Shown piece by piece: positions 52,910-61,567 of a DNA stretch of 64,000 nt (position 1 is the stretch's first letter; each line of letters starts with the position of its first letter). This DNA is from UBA11524 sp963590165 (GTDB lineage Bacteria; Bacillota; Clostridia; Christensenellales; Aristaeellaceae). Where the stretch lies: contig CAVANO010000031.1 in assembly GCA_963590165.1 (NCBI GenBank), positions 1-64,000 on the forward strand, in the 5' to 3' direction. Made by a program: the position numbers and the translations under genes. The notes beneath the pieces were generated by a model. It was given only the letters and a program-made list of their open reading frames with translations, was not told the DNA's origin and did no database searches.

Positions 52910-53872
52910 TCAAATACCTGCCTTCATGAAGCGGTCAAACGTATAATTCGCCACTTCGTTCGCCGTCAGCTGATGTGCAAAGGAGGCAAGCTCGCCGCGG
53001 CTGCCGTCACCATAGCAGCCATACTCTGCATAAAAGCCGCTTTCGTGGAACTCCGGCTTGTTCCAATCGTACCAATGTGCCGGATGAATATGTGCGCCCA
53101 GCTCACAGCCAATCAGCACCGTCTTGGCAAAGTTCCGCCATGGTCTGCCGAGGTACACGAAACCGTCTTTCACTCCCTGCGAAAGGAATCGGCAGTGCAT
53201 GAACACATAGCCAAACGCCTGTCCTTCCGGTGTAGATGCAGCGGTACAGTAACCCGGTGTCGGCTCATCCTGATTTTCTCGACCGTCAATGCTGATGATA
53301 TCGCATTCCTCGAACCATGCCGCTGCGCCGCCGAAGATGAAGTCAATGTCGCCGATCATACTGCAGTGGCGGTATACCTGGCGCTGCGGTGTGCGCGGCA
53401 GGTACTGCGTCGGACCAAGAAAGCCGTCCTTCTGCACCTCACGCGGCGGCAAAGGCGCGGTGAACAGCGTATCCTGCCGTGATCGCAGCACGCAATCCGT
53501 ACATTCAAAACCATCGCCATCCGCAAAGAGTGCAATCGCCTGCCCAACCCGTTCGCGCGGATAAGCGCTATTTTCGACCGTCAAGCCGTGCAGAGAGCAG
53601 TTTTTGCCAAGCATCAGCAACGTTGCCGTGCGGAACGTGCCGCGTTTCCGCCCTTCCGGCAGCATCTCGAACGCACCATCGTCCCACGTGATGACGGTCG
53701 AATCTGCATTTTCGCCGACAAGCGATGTGAAATTGCGGCATACAGCAAGCTTTTCACGGTAAATGCCCGGCGCAAAATGTACGGTCACGGGCGTATCGTC
53801 CGCTGGAAGTGCATCAAGCACCGTCTGCACGGACGGCATGTCCGGCATTACGTAAACATGTTTGTCTGCCAT
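52910..53872 (-). CDS. Pectinesterase (carbohydrate esterase family 8), cytoplasmic
   Basis: 320 residues, no signal peptide. CE8 beta-helix motifs: GQAIALFADGD, the catalytic region RSRQDTLF, the nucleophile Asp in GDIDFIFGGAAAWFEEC and LGRPWRNFAK with the substrate-binding Arg. It removes methyl esters from galacturonan; without a secretion signal it should act on imported pectin oligosaccharides. It starts 3 nt after the PIN/TRAM stop, with GGAGGAATAAGCC overlapping that stop, so it is translated from the radA-yacL mRNA, an unusual place for a catabolic gene. Confidence 0.92.
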   Translation of the reverse strand: MADKHVYVMPDMPSVQTVLDALPADDTPVTVHFAPGIYREKLAVCRNFTSLVGENADSTVITWDDGAFEMLPEGRKRGTFRTATLLMLGKNCSLHGLTVENSAYPRERVGQAIALFADGDGFECTDCVLRSRQDTLFTAPLPPREVQKDGFLGPTQYLPRTPQRQVYRHCSMIGDIDFIFGGAAAWFEECDIISIDGRENQDEPTPGYCTAASTPEGQAFGYVFMHCRFLSQGVKDGFVYLGRPWRNFAKTVLIGCELGAHIHPAHWYDWNKPEFHESGFYAEYGCYGDGSRGELASFAHQLTANEVANYTFDRFMKAGI

Positions 53873-53875
53873 GGC

Positions 53876-54976
53876 TTATTCCTCCGACTTCACGCGCGCG
53901 AATATCATCCGTCCGGCATTCGTCTGCAGAACACTGGTGACCTCAGCCTGAACGGTCTTTCCGACAAGCGTTCGTCCGCCTTCGACAACGACCATCGTAC
54001 CGTCCTGCAGGTACGCTACGCCCTGATTCGCTTCACGCCCCGCCTTCACGATGTGCACCGTCATCGCATCACCCATCACGACTGTCGGACGAAGCATGCA
54101 CGCGAGGTCATTGAGGTTCAACACGCATACGCCGTTCTTTTCTGCAAGTTGCGCCGATGAGGAATCACACGTCACAAGTGCCGCGTGATATTTCTTCGCT
54201 TCGCCCATCAACGCATCATTCAGCGTGGTATCGGAAGACTGGCTGATGCGTTTGAGTCGTGATGTTTCCTCCAAACTGCGAATGGTCTCCAGACCGCGTC
54301 TGCCGCGGATGCGCGATGCCTCCTCGTCCGATTCCGCCAGCCGTGCCAGTTCCCTTTCCACCTGTCCGGACAGCAGGATTGTCCCCTCGAGGAAACCTGC
54401 GCGGCAGACTTCCGCAATACGTCCGTCAATGAGCACGGTGTCATCAAGCAGTTTCGGCACAGCCGCCTTGATTTTGCGTTTCTTGAACGAGATGCTTTTT
54501 TTGCCGTGCGGCGTGAAGCGCATAAAGAAATGCTTGAAATCTGCGGCACGGCGCAAACCGAGCGTTGCACCCATCACTCCGAACACGAGAAACAGAATCG
54601 CGCACATCGCGACCGTGAACATGCTTGCACCCATCAGCATAACGAGTTGAGAGAGCAGCGCAGCAATAATCAATCCGCCAACAAAACCGCTGATACTGCC
54701 AACAAGTTGCTCCGGCGTCATCTGATCCATCCGGTGCGCGGCGGCATTCGCCAAATGCGTGATGCCGTCAATGACGCGCGGTGCAATCAGGTAGGCAACT
54801 GTGCCCAGCAGAATCGCCAGCACCGCATACATCACCAGCAGCGCATCCACCGTCATCGGCGGCTGACCAGCCATGGAGTTGACCTGCACGCAAACGTACG
54901 CCAGCACTGACCCGAGTCCTACGCCCAACACCGTCACCAGTGCACGCAGCAGTTTTTTGAGAAAATCCGATTTCAT
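53876..54976 (-). CDS. PIN/TRAM domain membrane protein (YacL-like)
   Basis: 366 residues. Four membrane helices (about 8-30, 40-62, 88-110, 112-135), then a PIN-like nuclease domain (about 165-290) with acidic residues in DDTVLIDGRIAEV, QVERELARLAES and ALVTCDSS. A C-terminal TRAM RNA-binding domain follows (about 300-362: MTVHIVKAGREANQGVAYLQDGTMVVVEGG). YacL-type proteins are likely membrane-bound RNases. It follows radA by 13 nt, an order conserved in many Firmicutes. Confidence 0.92.
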   Translation of the reverse strand: MKSDFLKKLLRALVTVLGVGLGSVLAYVCVQVNSMAGQPPMTVDALLVMYAVLAILLGTVAYLIAPRVIDGITHLANAAAHRMDQMTPEQLVGSISGFVGGLIIAALLSQLVMLMGASMFTVAMCAILFLVFGVMGATLGLRRAADFKHFFMRFTPHGKKSISFKKRKIKAAVPKLLDDTVLIDGRIAEVCRAGFLEGTILLSGQVERELARLAESDEEASRIRGRRGLETIRSLEETSRLKRISQSSDTTLNDALMGEAKKYHAALVTCDSSSAQLAEKNGVCVLNLNDLACMLRPTVVMGDAMTVHIVKAGREANQGVAYLQDGTMVVVEGGRTLVGKTVQAEVTSVLQTNAGRMIFARVKSEE

Positions 54977-54989
54977 GCATTACTCCTGT

Positions 54990-56357
54990 TCAAAATAAAA
55001 CGCTGATCGCCTGCATCACCGTATCCACGCCCAGCAGCCGGACGCCCTCCGGCGCTTTCAGCCGCTTTTGATTTTCCTTAGGCAGCAGGATGGTCGTAAA
55101 TCCCAGCCGCTGACACTCCGCAATCCGCCGATCGCACTGCGGAATCGCGCGCACCTCGCCGGCCAAACCGACCTCGCCCATGACAGCAACTTCCGCGCCG
55201 ATCGGTTCATCCTTGAGCGACGAAACGACCGCCATGCACAGCGCCAGATCCGCCGCCGGCTCCGACAGCTCCAAACCGCCGGCTACATTAATATATACGT
55301 CCTGATTATAGGTTTTCTGATTGGCACGTTTCTCCAGAACCGCCAGCAACAACGCCACGCGCCCGGCGTCTGCACCGCCGACCGTCCTGCGCGGCGTGCC
55401 GAAATACGACATGCTTGCCAACGCCTGCACATCGCACAGCAGCGGGCGCGAGCCTTCCAGTCCGCAGAACACGACCGAGCCGCTTGCCCCTTTCGCGCGG
55501 TGGCTCAGCAGTTGTTCGGATGGGTTCGGCACAATCTGCATGCCCTGCTCAGTCATCTGGAATACGCCCAGCTCATTCACCGAGCCGAAACGGTTCTTGA
55601 CGGCGCGCAGCAGCCTGTATTCCTGCTGACGGTCGCCCTCAAAGTACAGCACAACATCTACCATGTGTTCCAGCATCCGCGGACCCGCAATCGCCCCGTC
55701 CTTCGTGACGTGTCCAACAAGGAAAATCGCCGTGCCGCTCTCCTTGCACAGCCGCATAATCTGGCTTGTACACTCGCGGATTTGGCTGACCGAGCCTGGG
55801 GCGCTCGCCATATCGGGGCGGTACATCGTCTGAATGGAGTCAATCACCGCGACATCAGGCGAAAGGCTCCGCAGTTTTTCTTCCACATTATCCAGCGCAT
55901 TTTCCGGGAGAATATACAGCGTATCGGACTTCACATGCAGACGGTTCGCTCGTAGCTTCAACTGACGTGCTGATTCCTCGCCGCTGACATACAGCACACG
56001 CCTGCCGGATTTGCACAGATTTGAGCAGACCTGCAGCAGCAGCGTTGACTTGCCGATGCCTGGGTCGCCGCCGATGAGGATCAGTGCCCCCTCGACAATG
56101 CCGCCGCCCAGCACGCGGTCAAGTTCACTGATGCCGGTAGATGAGCGAACCGCCACATCCTCCGGAATTTCCTTGAGCAGCATGGCGGACGCGCCTGTGC
56201 CGGGACGCTGCTTTGCCGCCTTGACCGGTGCCGCAGCCATCACGGCAGCTGACTCCACCATCGTGTTCCACGCACCGCAGCCCGGGCAGCGCCCTACCCA
56301 GCGCGATGTTTCATAACCGCACGATGAACAGGCAAACAACGTCTTTTCCTTCGCCAT
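54990..56357 (-). CDS. radA: DNA repair/branch-migration protein RadA (Sms)
   Basis: 455 residues from the ATG at 56357 (CGGAGGATGCT upstream). N-terminal zinc finger CSSCG-x11-CPGC, a RecA-like core with Walker A GGDPGIGKSTLL, the diagnostic KNRFG motif and a C-terminal Lon-like domain ending in GEVGLAGEVRAIPQ and LLGVDTV. RadA is a hexameric helicase that drives branch migration in recombination. It leads an operon with yacL and, here, pectinesterase. Confidence 0.96.
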   Translation of the reverse strand: MAKEKTLFACSSCGYETSRWVGRCPGCGAWNTMVESAAVMAAAPVKAAKQRPGTGASAMLLKEIPEDVAVRSSTGISELDRVLGGGIVEGALILIGGDPGIGKSTLLLQVCSNLCKSGRRVLYVSGEESARQLKLRANRLHVKSDTLYILPENALDNVEEKLRSLSPDVAVIDSIQTMYRPDMASAPGSVSQIRECTSQIMRLCKESGTAIFLVGHVTKDGAIAGPRMLEHMVDVVLYFEGDRQQEYRLLRAVKNRFGSVNELGVFQMTEQGMQIVPNPSEQLLSHRAKGASGSVVFCGLEGSRPLLCDVQALASMSYFGTPRRTVGGADAGRVALLLAVLEKRANQKTYNQDVYINVAGGLELSEPAADLALCMAVVSSLKDEPIGAEVAVMGEVGLAGEVRAIPQCDRRIAECQRLGFTTILLPKENQKRLKAPEGVRLLGVDTVMQAISVLF

Positions 56358-56385
56358 AGCATCCTCCGAAATCTTCTTCACAATC

Positions 56386-56394
56386 ATTATAACA
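56386..56394 (-). promoter_or_regulatory. Extended -10 promoter of radA
   Basis: TGTTATAAT on the minus strand, an extended -10 element about 28 nt above the start codon; the -35 region (TTCCAT) is weak, as is usual for extended -10 promoters. Confidence 0.6.
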
Positions 56395-56482
56395 CAACTT
56401 TTCCGCACATGGAAGATTTATTTCAACAGGTCACGCCACATCATGATTTCCTTTTTATTCCGCAAAAACAATATGCAAAGTA

Positions 56483-56511
56483 TTGACATCTATAAAAAAG
56501 ACCTGTATAAT
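56483..56511 (+). promoter_or_regulatory. Consensus promoter of the leader module
   Basis: Perfect TTGACA (56483-56488), 17 nt, perfect TATAAT (56506-56511). The transcript should start near 56518. Confidence 0.9.
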
Positions 56512-56555
56512 TATTTCAGGTTGATGGGCGCACGTTTGCGGACGGATGTTATATC

Positions 56556-56577
56556 CTCCCGAAGCAATAGAAGGGAG
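56556..56577 (+). promoter_or_regulatory. Hairpin masking the leader-peptide ribosome binding site
   Basis: CTCCC (56556-56560) can pair with GGGAG (56573-56577), which includes the AAGGGA ribosome binding site of the 32-codon ORF. Confidence 0.45.
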
Positions 56578-56585
56578 CTTTCCAA

Positions 56586-56684
56586 ATGAATTTGAAACAT
56601 GCGGGATTTCAGGACGATAGACAGATAACAGCCGTTATTCTGCCGCTTTGGGGTGTCCACCCCAATAAGCACATAATTCAATAG
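56586..56684 (+). CDS. Putative 32-residue leader peptide
   Basis: ATG at 56586 with AGAAGGGA 9 nt upstream and TAG at 56682-56684. The peptide starts MNLKHAGFQDDRQI and ends HPNKHIIQ. The terminator stem starts at the next base (56685), so a ribosome that reaches the stop would cover the 5' arm and prevent termination, while absence of translation would permit it. This is the geometry of transcription attenuation. I do not recognise the peptide. It could instead be a small RNA gene with an accidental ORF. Confidence 0.55.
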   Translation: MNLKHAGFQDDRQITAVILPLWGVHPNKHIIQ

Positions 56685-56736
56685 GGCGTGTTTAACCTGC
56701 CATCAATTCGCAGGTTAGGCGCGCCTGTCTTTTTTT
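56685..56736 (+). terminator. Strong terminator/attenuator
   Basis: A 16-bp stem without mismatches (56685-56700 with 56710-56725, three G-U pairs), loop of 9, followed by TGTC and seven T. It lies between a consensus promoter and the beta-helix protein gene 43 nt downstream. Confidence 0.93.
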
Positions 56737-56778
56737 CAGCGTTTACTAATCGATATACTTATTAAAAAAGGAAATACG

Positions 56779-58968
56779 ATGAATAAGAAGCAGCTTCTTT
56801 CGGGCATTCTCGCGGTTATGCTCGCGGTTTGCCTGCCCGTCAGTGCTCTGGCGGATGCGTATGACATTTCCATCAGTGACGTTCACATCCATGCGAAGGA
56901 ATCAACCCAGGAAGTCACCTGGAACGGCGAAACAAAGACGGATGACGCGCCTGTCATCACGCAGACTGACAATGCAACGGCAACGAACAACACCGTCACC
57001 ATCACGGCGGACGAAAACGCGACGGCGAATGTCACCCTTGCCGGCGTGAACATCGAGGGCATCGACGAAGCAGCCGTCCTGACCGATGGCGACGGCGATG
57101 TCAAAATCGAGCTGGATGGCGACAACACGCTCGTCGGCGGCGATGGCAGTGCAGCCCTGCAGAAGGAAAACGAGGGCACGCTGACGATTGCGGACGACAA
57201 CAAGCGCGAAGGCACCCTTGATGCGACCGGCGGCGATGGCGGCGCGGGTATCGGCAGCGGTGAAGGCGAGTCCCTTTACCGTGTCACCATCACCGATACC
57301 GAAATTAAGGCAACCGGCGGCGACGGTGCGGCAGCCATCGGCAGCGGCGAAGGCGGCATCGTAGGCGAAATTATCATCGTTAACAGCGAGGTCACGGCAG
57401 TCGGCGGCGAAAATGCTTCGGCCATCGGCGGCGGTGACGGCGGTGATGCCACCCGCATTGAAATCACCAACAGTGAAGTCAACGCAGCCGGCGGTGAAAA
57501 TGCTTCAGCCATCGGCGGCGGCAATGAAGGTGAAGGCAGCGGTATTTTCATCACCAACAGTGAAGTCAACGCAACCGGCGGCAAAAATGGTTCAGCCATC
57601 GGCGGCGGCTATAATGATAGTGGTGATAATATTATTATCGTGGACAGCACCGTGACGGCAGAAGGCGGCTACAGCGCATCAGCCATCGGCGGCGGCGCAT
57701 CCGGCAATGCCAGCAATATCCAAATTGCCAATAGCACCGTGACAGCTGACGGTGGCGACGGTGCATCCGCCATCGGCGGCGGCGCAAGCGGAAGCCTCAA
57801 CGGCTTTACGGCCACGGACAGTCAAATCACCGCACAGGGCGGCGACGGCGGCGCGGCCATTGGCAGCGGTGCAAGCAGCGATTATGCCAAGGACATCACC
57901 ATCGACGGCGGTTATACCAACGCCATCGGCGGCGAGGGTGCATCGGCCATCGGCGGCGGCGAGTACAGCAAGGCTGATAACGTCGTCATCACCGGCGATG
58001 CGCAGATTGTCGTGCAGGCTGGTGAACCGGATGAAGCAAATAACGTCGGCTCCGGCGCGCCCATCGGTAACGGCGGCAACACTTCCGATGAGAACGCACC
58101 GGTCGACGGCACGCCTGTTACCCTGAAAACCGATGAAATGACCGAGGGCGGCTACATTGCCACCATCGATCCTAAAGCAGATGGCATCACCACCCCGACC
58201 GACTTGCAGGTTGTCGGCGAAGACGGCAACCTCGAATCGACCGCGGAAGAACCCGTCTATATCCCAGCTCTTGCACCGACCTGCACTGAAGCCGGTCACA
58301 CCGAGGGCTATTCCATCAACGGTCAGGAATACACGACCGAGATTGCGGCGCTGGGACATGAATTTACCGACTATGTAGCGGATCAGAAGACGAATCCCAC
58401 CGATCCTGCAACGAAGACAGCCAAGTGCAACCGCTGCGAAGCAACGGACACGATTGCTGATACGAGCAGCACACCTTCTGGCGGCGAAAGCGGTAAGCCG
58501 TCTGGCGGCGGCAAGCCCTCTGGTGGATTCCCCTCTGGCGGCGGTAAGCCCTCCGGCGGATTCCCGTCCGGCGGCGGATTCCCGTCCGGCGGTGGTTTCC
58601 CGTCTGGCGGCGGCAAGCCCTCCGGCGCACCTGACAGCGCATCCCTGTATCGCGTGACGACAAAGGACGATCAGGATCTCACGCACGAGAGCGAAGCAGC
58701 TGACGGCGTCCTGACCATCACGGTCGATGACGATTTTGCCATCATGACCGGCACGCTTCAAAACATCAAGATTCTCTCCAAGATGAAGGAAGTCGAAACC
58801 GTCGTTTTCATCACGAAGGGTGCAACGACTACGTTCAAGATTGCGGATCTGCTGGCACTGGGTGAAACGTCCGATACATACACTCTGACGCATGACGGTG
58901 CGACCGTCACGTTCACCGTCGGCGAAAACAACACCGATGCAAGCGCAATCATCATTGGTTCGCTGTAA
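56779..58968 (+). CDS. Secreted beta-helix repeat protein with a Cys-His module and Gly-Ser-Pro stalk
   Basis: 729 residues, start behind AAAGGAAATACG. Signal peptide 1-25 (ends ALA). Residues about 26-150 resemble the entry of Cthe_2159/DUF4353-like carbohydrate-binding beta-helix proteins. Eight or nine repeats follow, mostly 29 residues long, with the core GG-x2-A-S-A-I-G-G-G and a N-S-x-V-x-A strand. At about 495-560 there is one Cys-His unit (APTCTEAGHT ... LGHEF ... CNRC) like those in the proteins at 19791 and 24262, then a PSGGG/PSGGF stalk (about 570-617) and a C-terminal domain of about 110 residues. No anchor is visible. A surface glycan-binding role is inferred. Confidence 0.82.
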   Translation: MNKKQLLSGILAVMLAVCLPVSALADAYDISISDVHIHAKESTQEVTWNGETKTDDAPVITQTDNATATNNTVTITADENATANVTLAGVNIEGIDEAAVLTDGDGDVKIELDGDNTLVGGDGSAALQKENEGTLTIADDNKREGTLDATGGDGGAGIGSGEGESLYRVTITDTEIKATGGDGAAAIGSGEGGIVGEIIIVNSEVTAVGGENASAIGGGDGGDATRIEITNSEVNAAGGENASAIGGGNEGEGSGIFITNSEVNATGGKNGSAIGGGYNDSGDNIIIVDSTVTAEGGYSASAIGGGASGNASNIQIANSTVTADGGDGASAIGGGASGSLNGFTATDSQITAQGGDGGAAIGSGASSDYAKDITIDGGYTNAIGGEGASAIGGGEYSKADNVVITGDAQIVVQAGEPDEANNVGSGAPIGNGGNTSDENAPVDGTPVTLKTDEMTEGGYIATIDPKADGITTPTDLQVVGEDGNLESTAEEPVYIPALAPTCTEAGHTEGYSINGQEYTTEIAALGHEFTDYVADQKTNPTDPATKTAKCNRCEATDTIADTSSTPSGGESGKPSGGGKPSGGFPSGGGKPSGGFPSGGGFPSGGGFPSGGGKPSGAPDSASLYRVTTKDDQDLTHESEAADGVLTITVDDDFAIMTGTLQNIKILSKMKEVETVVFITKGATTTFKIADLLALGETSDTYTLTHDGATVTFTVGENNTDASAIIIGSL
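57229..57927 (+). repeat. 87-bp tandem repeat encoding 29-residue beta-helix coils
   Basis: The GGC/GGT-Gly-Gly codon pair that opens each unit occurs at 57229, 57316, 57403, 57490, 57577, 57664, 57751 and 57838, exactly 87 bp apart, and then at 57928 after 90 bp. Confidence 0.85.
58494..58625 (+). repeat. Gly-Ser-Pro low-complexity repeat
   Basis: Short imperfect repeats of (G/F/K)PSGGG encoded by TCTGGCGGCGG-like units form a flexible stalk between the Cys-His unit and the C-terminal domain of the beta-helix protein. Confidence 0.8.
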
Positions 58969-58983
58969 TCAAATAGGAACGGC

Positions 58984-59022
58984 TGCCCCTATGCAGGTTT
59001 GCGCCTGTGTAGGGGCATTTTT
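58984..59022 (+). terminator. Terminator of the beta-helix protein gene
   Basis: A 14-bp stem (58984-58997 with 59004-59017, two G-U pairs), loop TTTGCG, followed by TTTTT. Confidence 0.92.
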
Positions 59023-59093
59023 CGTGCTGCAAGAGGATTCTGCCGCCTTCCTATCGAACATCTTACCATATCCGAGTTTGGAGGAACAACCAT

Positions 59094-60368
59094 ATGAACA
59101 AATGCATCCCGACAAAGCAGCAGCTTGCCTTTCTCGACTGGGAATTCGGCGCATTTTTCCATTTCGGCATCCGCAGTTTCTTCCTCGGTCACCGCGACTG
59201 GGACAACAAGCCCATGCCTGCAGATGCGTTCAACCCGGAATCGCTGGACTGCAATCAATGGATTTCGACCGTGAAGGCAGCGGGCGCGAAATACGCCATC
59301 CTCGTGTGCAAGCATCATGATGGTTTCGCAAACTGGCCGAGCCGCTTCTCCGATTACGGTGTCGCACAATCGCCGTGGCAAAACGGTCAGGGCGATGTCG
59401 TTTGCGAATTTGTCAATGCATGCCGCCGATATGACATGAAAGTCGGCCTGTACTACTCCCCAGCCCAATGGGGCGGCACCGTGCGCTTTGAGGACGACCG
59501 TGCATATGACGATTACTTCATCAACCAAATCACTGAGCTGCTGACGAATTACGGCAAAATCGACTACCTGTGGTTCGACGGCTGCGGCTCTGAAAATCAT
59601 ACCTACGACCGTGCACGCATCATCACCGCCATCCGTACGCTTCAGCCGGACATCCTGCTCTTCGAGCTGTGGGATCCCGACACTCGCTGGGTCGGCAATG
59701 AAGACGGTTATGCTGACCTCGACAATCCCAATACGCGGCAATCGCTCGACTTCTCCATGAAAGCAGACGGACAGCGTGTGCTGGCGGAATCGCGTTTCCT
59801 GCCTGCAGAATGTGACTGCATGCTGCGTAACACGTGGTTCGACTGCGAGCTGAACGAAGATACCATCAAAACGACAGACGAGTTGCTCGGCATGTACGAG
59901 ATGAGCGTCGGGCGCGGCGCGAATTTCTTGCTGAATATCGGTCCGAACCGCCATGGGCTGCTCAATGATGCAGACGTGCGCCGCATGACAGAATTCGGCG
60001 AGGCACTGCGTATGCGTTACGGTTACCCAATCGAGTCATTCGGTAAAATGCGGCAGGAGTCGGAGAGCGTTTGGACAATTCAGCTGTCAGACTTTCATGC
60101 AGAATGGGACATACCATGCAGCTATGTTGCCGTCAACCGCCTGATCATCGAGGAAGATCTGACCAATGGCGAATCCGTACGCGAATTCGAGGTTTGGGCA
60201 AGCCTGCCGGGTTACACTTCAAAGGAAATCTGTCTATATCGCGGACGTACCATCGGGCACAAGGCGATTTGCGTTTTCCCGACCATGCGCACAGGCCGGC
60301 TCGCTGTCCGCGTACTGCAATCGGACGGCGCCTGCCGTCTGAAAAACATACGCGCCTTTTTCAGTTAA
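59094..60368 (+). CDS. Alpha-L-fucosidase, glycoside hydrolase family 29, cytoplasmic
   Basis: 424 residues, start behind TTGGAGGAACAACC. No signal peptide. GH29 barrel motifs: FGAFFHFGIRSF, ILVCKHHDGFANWPS, YYSPAQWGG and IDYLWFDGCG with candidate nucleophile D162; NFLLNIGPNRHG is the usual end of the catalytic domain. A short beta-rich region of about 90 residues follows in place of a full C-terminal sandwich. It would release fucose from imported oligosaccharides; the linkage cannot be read. The ABC importer genes that follow are the likely supply route. Confidence 0.93.
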   Translation: MNKCIPTKQQLAFLDWEFGAFFHFGIRSFFLGHRDWDNKPMPADAFNPESLDCNQWISTVKAAGAKYAILVCKHHDGFANWPSRFSDYGVAQSPWQNGQGDVVCEFVNACRRYDMKVGLYYSPAQWGGTVRFEDDRAYDDYFINQITELLTNYGKIDYLWFDGCGSENHTYDRARIITAIRTLQPDILLFELWDPDTRWVGNEDGYADLDNPNTRQSLDFSMKADGQRVLAESRFLPAECDCMLRNTWFDCELNEDTIKTTDELLGMYEMSVGRGANFLLNIGPNRHGLLNDADVRRMTEFGEALRMRYGYPIESFGKMRQESESVWTIQLSDFHAEWDIPCSYVAVNRLIIEEDLTNGESVREFEVWASLPGYTSKEICLYRGRTIGHKAICVFPTMRTGRLAVRVLQSDGACRLKNIRAFFS

Positions 60369-60489
60369 AACTGCATCAATGGTAAAATCCGAAACATTCC
60401 AGTCAAATTGCTGATTGGGCTGTTTTTCTGCATATCGGGAAATGCCGAAATATCCGCATTTGCAGAAAATACACATAATTTTTGCCGAT

Positions 60490-60518
60490 TTACACAACCA
60501 TTCTTCCTATGGTAAACT
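60490..60518 (+). promoter_or_regulatory. Possible promoter of the ABC importer
   Basis: TTACAC (60490-60495), 17 nt, TAAACT (60513-60518), in the 201-nt gap behind the fucosidase gene. A 6-bp inverted repeat AAATGC...GCATTT lies just upstream (about 60440-60465). No clear terminator separates the fucosidase gene. Confidence 0.45.
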
Positions 60519-60569
60519 TTCATCATGATCAATCGATCAGCTATTGAAAAAAACAACGGAGGGATCATC

Positions 60570-61550
60570 ATGCAGCAAGCATCAAAGCAGCTCAGCGCGA
60601 AGAAGAAGCCGCGCCAGCCGCTGTCGGTTCGTTTTGCGCGTACCGTGACCCAGGAGTGGCAGCTGTGGATTCTGCTTCTGCCAGCACTGGCGTATTTTAT
60701 CGTGTTCTGCTACTTCCCCATGTACGGCATTCAGATCGCCTTTAAGGATTTCAAGGTTGGCTTGGGCATTGCCGCCAGCCCTTGGGCAACCACGAAGGGC
60801 GAGCTTGACCTGTTCAAACACTTCCGCAACTTCTTCAGCATGTACTACTGCGGTCGCATGTTTGCCGACACATTCCTGCTGAACGTGTATGGACTGATCT
60901 TCTCCTTCCCGATTCCGCTCATCCTTGCCATCATGCTGAACCAGCTGAATTCCAAGCGGTTCAAGGGATTCGCACAGACGGCGATTTATGTTCCCCACTT
61001 CATTTCCACCGTCGTGCTGGCCGGCATGCTGTACCTGTTCTTCTCCCCGACCACCGGCATCGTCAACAAGCTGATTGAGGCTTGCGGCGGCAGTTCAATT
61101 TACTTCATGTTGGAAGAAAGTTGGTTCCGCCCGCTGTTCATTGGCTCGGACATCTGGCAGAACGCCGGCTGGAACACCATCCTCTATATTGCAACGCTGA
61201 CGAGCATCGACCCGCAGCTGTACGAGGCCGCAACGATTGACGGTGCGACGCGCTGGCAGAAGATCAAGCACATCGACATTCCGCACCTGATTCCGATTGC
61301 CGTCATGATGCTGATTCTCTCCTGCGGATCGCTGCTGTCCTCCAACACGGACAAGGCGCTGCTGATGCAGACTTCCGGCAACATCAAGACGTCTGACATT
61401 ATCGGCGTGTACGTCTACAACACTGGTCTGGGCAAGGCGCAATACTCCTACACTTCCGCCATCGGCCTGTGCCTGAACGTGATCAACTTCGTCATCATCA
61501 TCTCCGTCAACGCATTCTCCCGCAAGGTCAGCGATATCAGCCTGTTCTGA
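60570..61550 (+). CDS. ABC sugar importer permease, LplB-like
   Basis: 326 residues from the ATG at 60570 (CGGAGGGATCATC upstream). Six membrane helices. The opening QLWILLLPALAYFIVFCYFPMYGIQIAFKDF is typical of LplB/YtcP-type permeases, and the EAA loop reads YEAATIDGATRWQKIKHIDIPHL. It forms the membrane channel with the next gene product; the ATPase is not encoded in the window and may be a shared one. Its place behind the fucosidase suggests uptake of oligosaccharides. Confidence 0.93.
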   Translation: MQQASKQLSAKKKPRQPLSVRFARTVTQEWQLWILLLPALAYFIVFCYFPMYGIQIAFKDFKVGLGIAASPWATTKGELDLFKHFRNFFSMYYCGRMFADTFLLNVYGLIFSFPIPLILAIMLNQLNSKRFKGFAQTAIYVPHFISTVVLAGMLYLFFSPTTGIVNKLIEACGGSSIYFMLEESWFRPLFIGSDIWQNAGWNTILYIATLTSIDPQLYEAATIDGATRWQKIKHIDIPHLIPIAVMMLILSCGSLLSSNTDKALLMQTSGNIKTSDIIGVYVYNTGLGKAQYSYTSAIGLCLNVINFVIIISVNAFSRKVSDISLF

Positions 61551-61567
61551 GAAAGGAGGAAAGCAAA

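Noticed and set aside
56483..56736. A T-box or known metabolite riboswitch in front of the beta-helix gene
   Set aside because: No T-box sequence (AGGGUGGNACCGCG) or other consensus I know is present; the ORF-terminator geometry explains the segment better.
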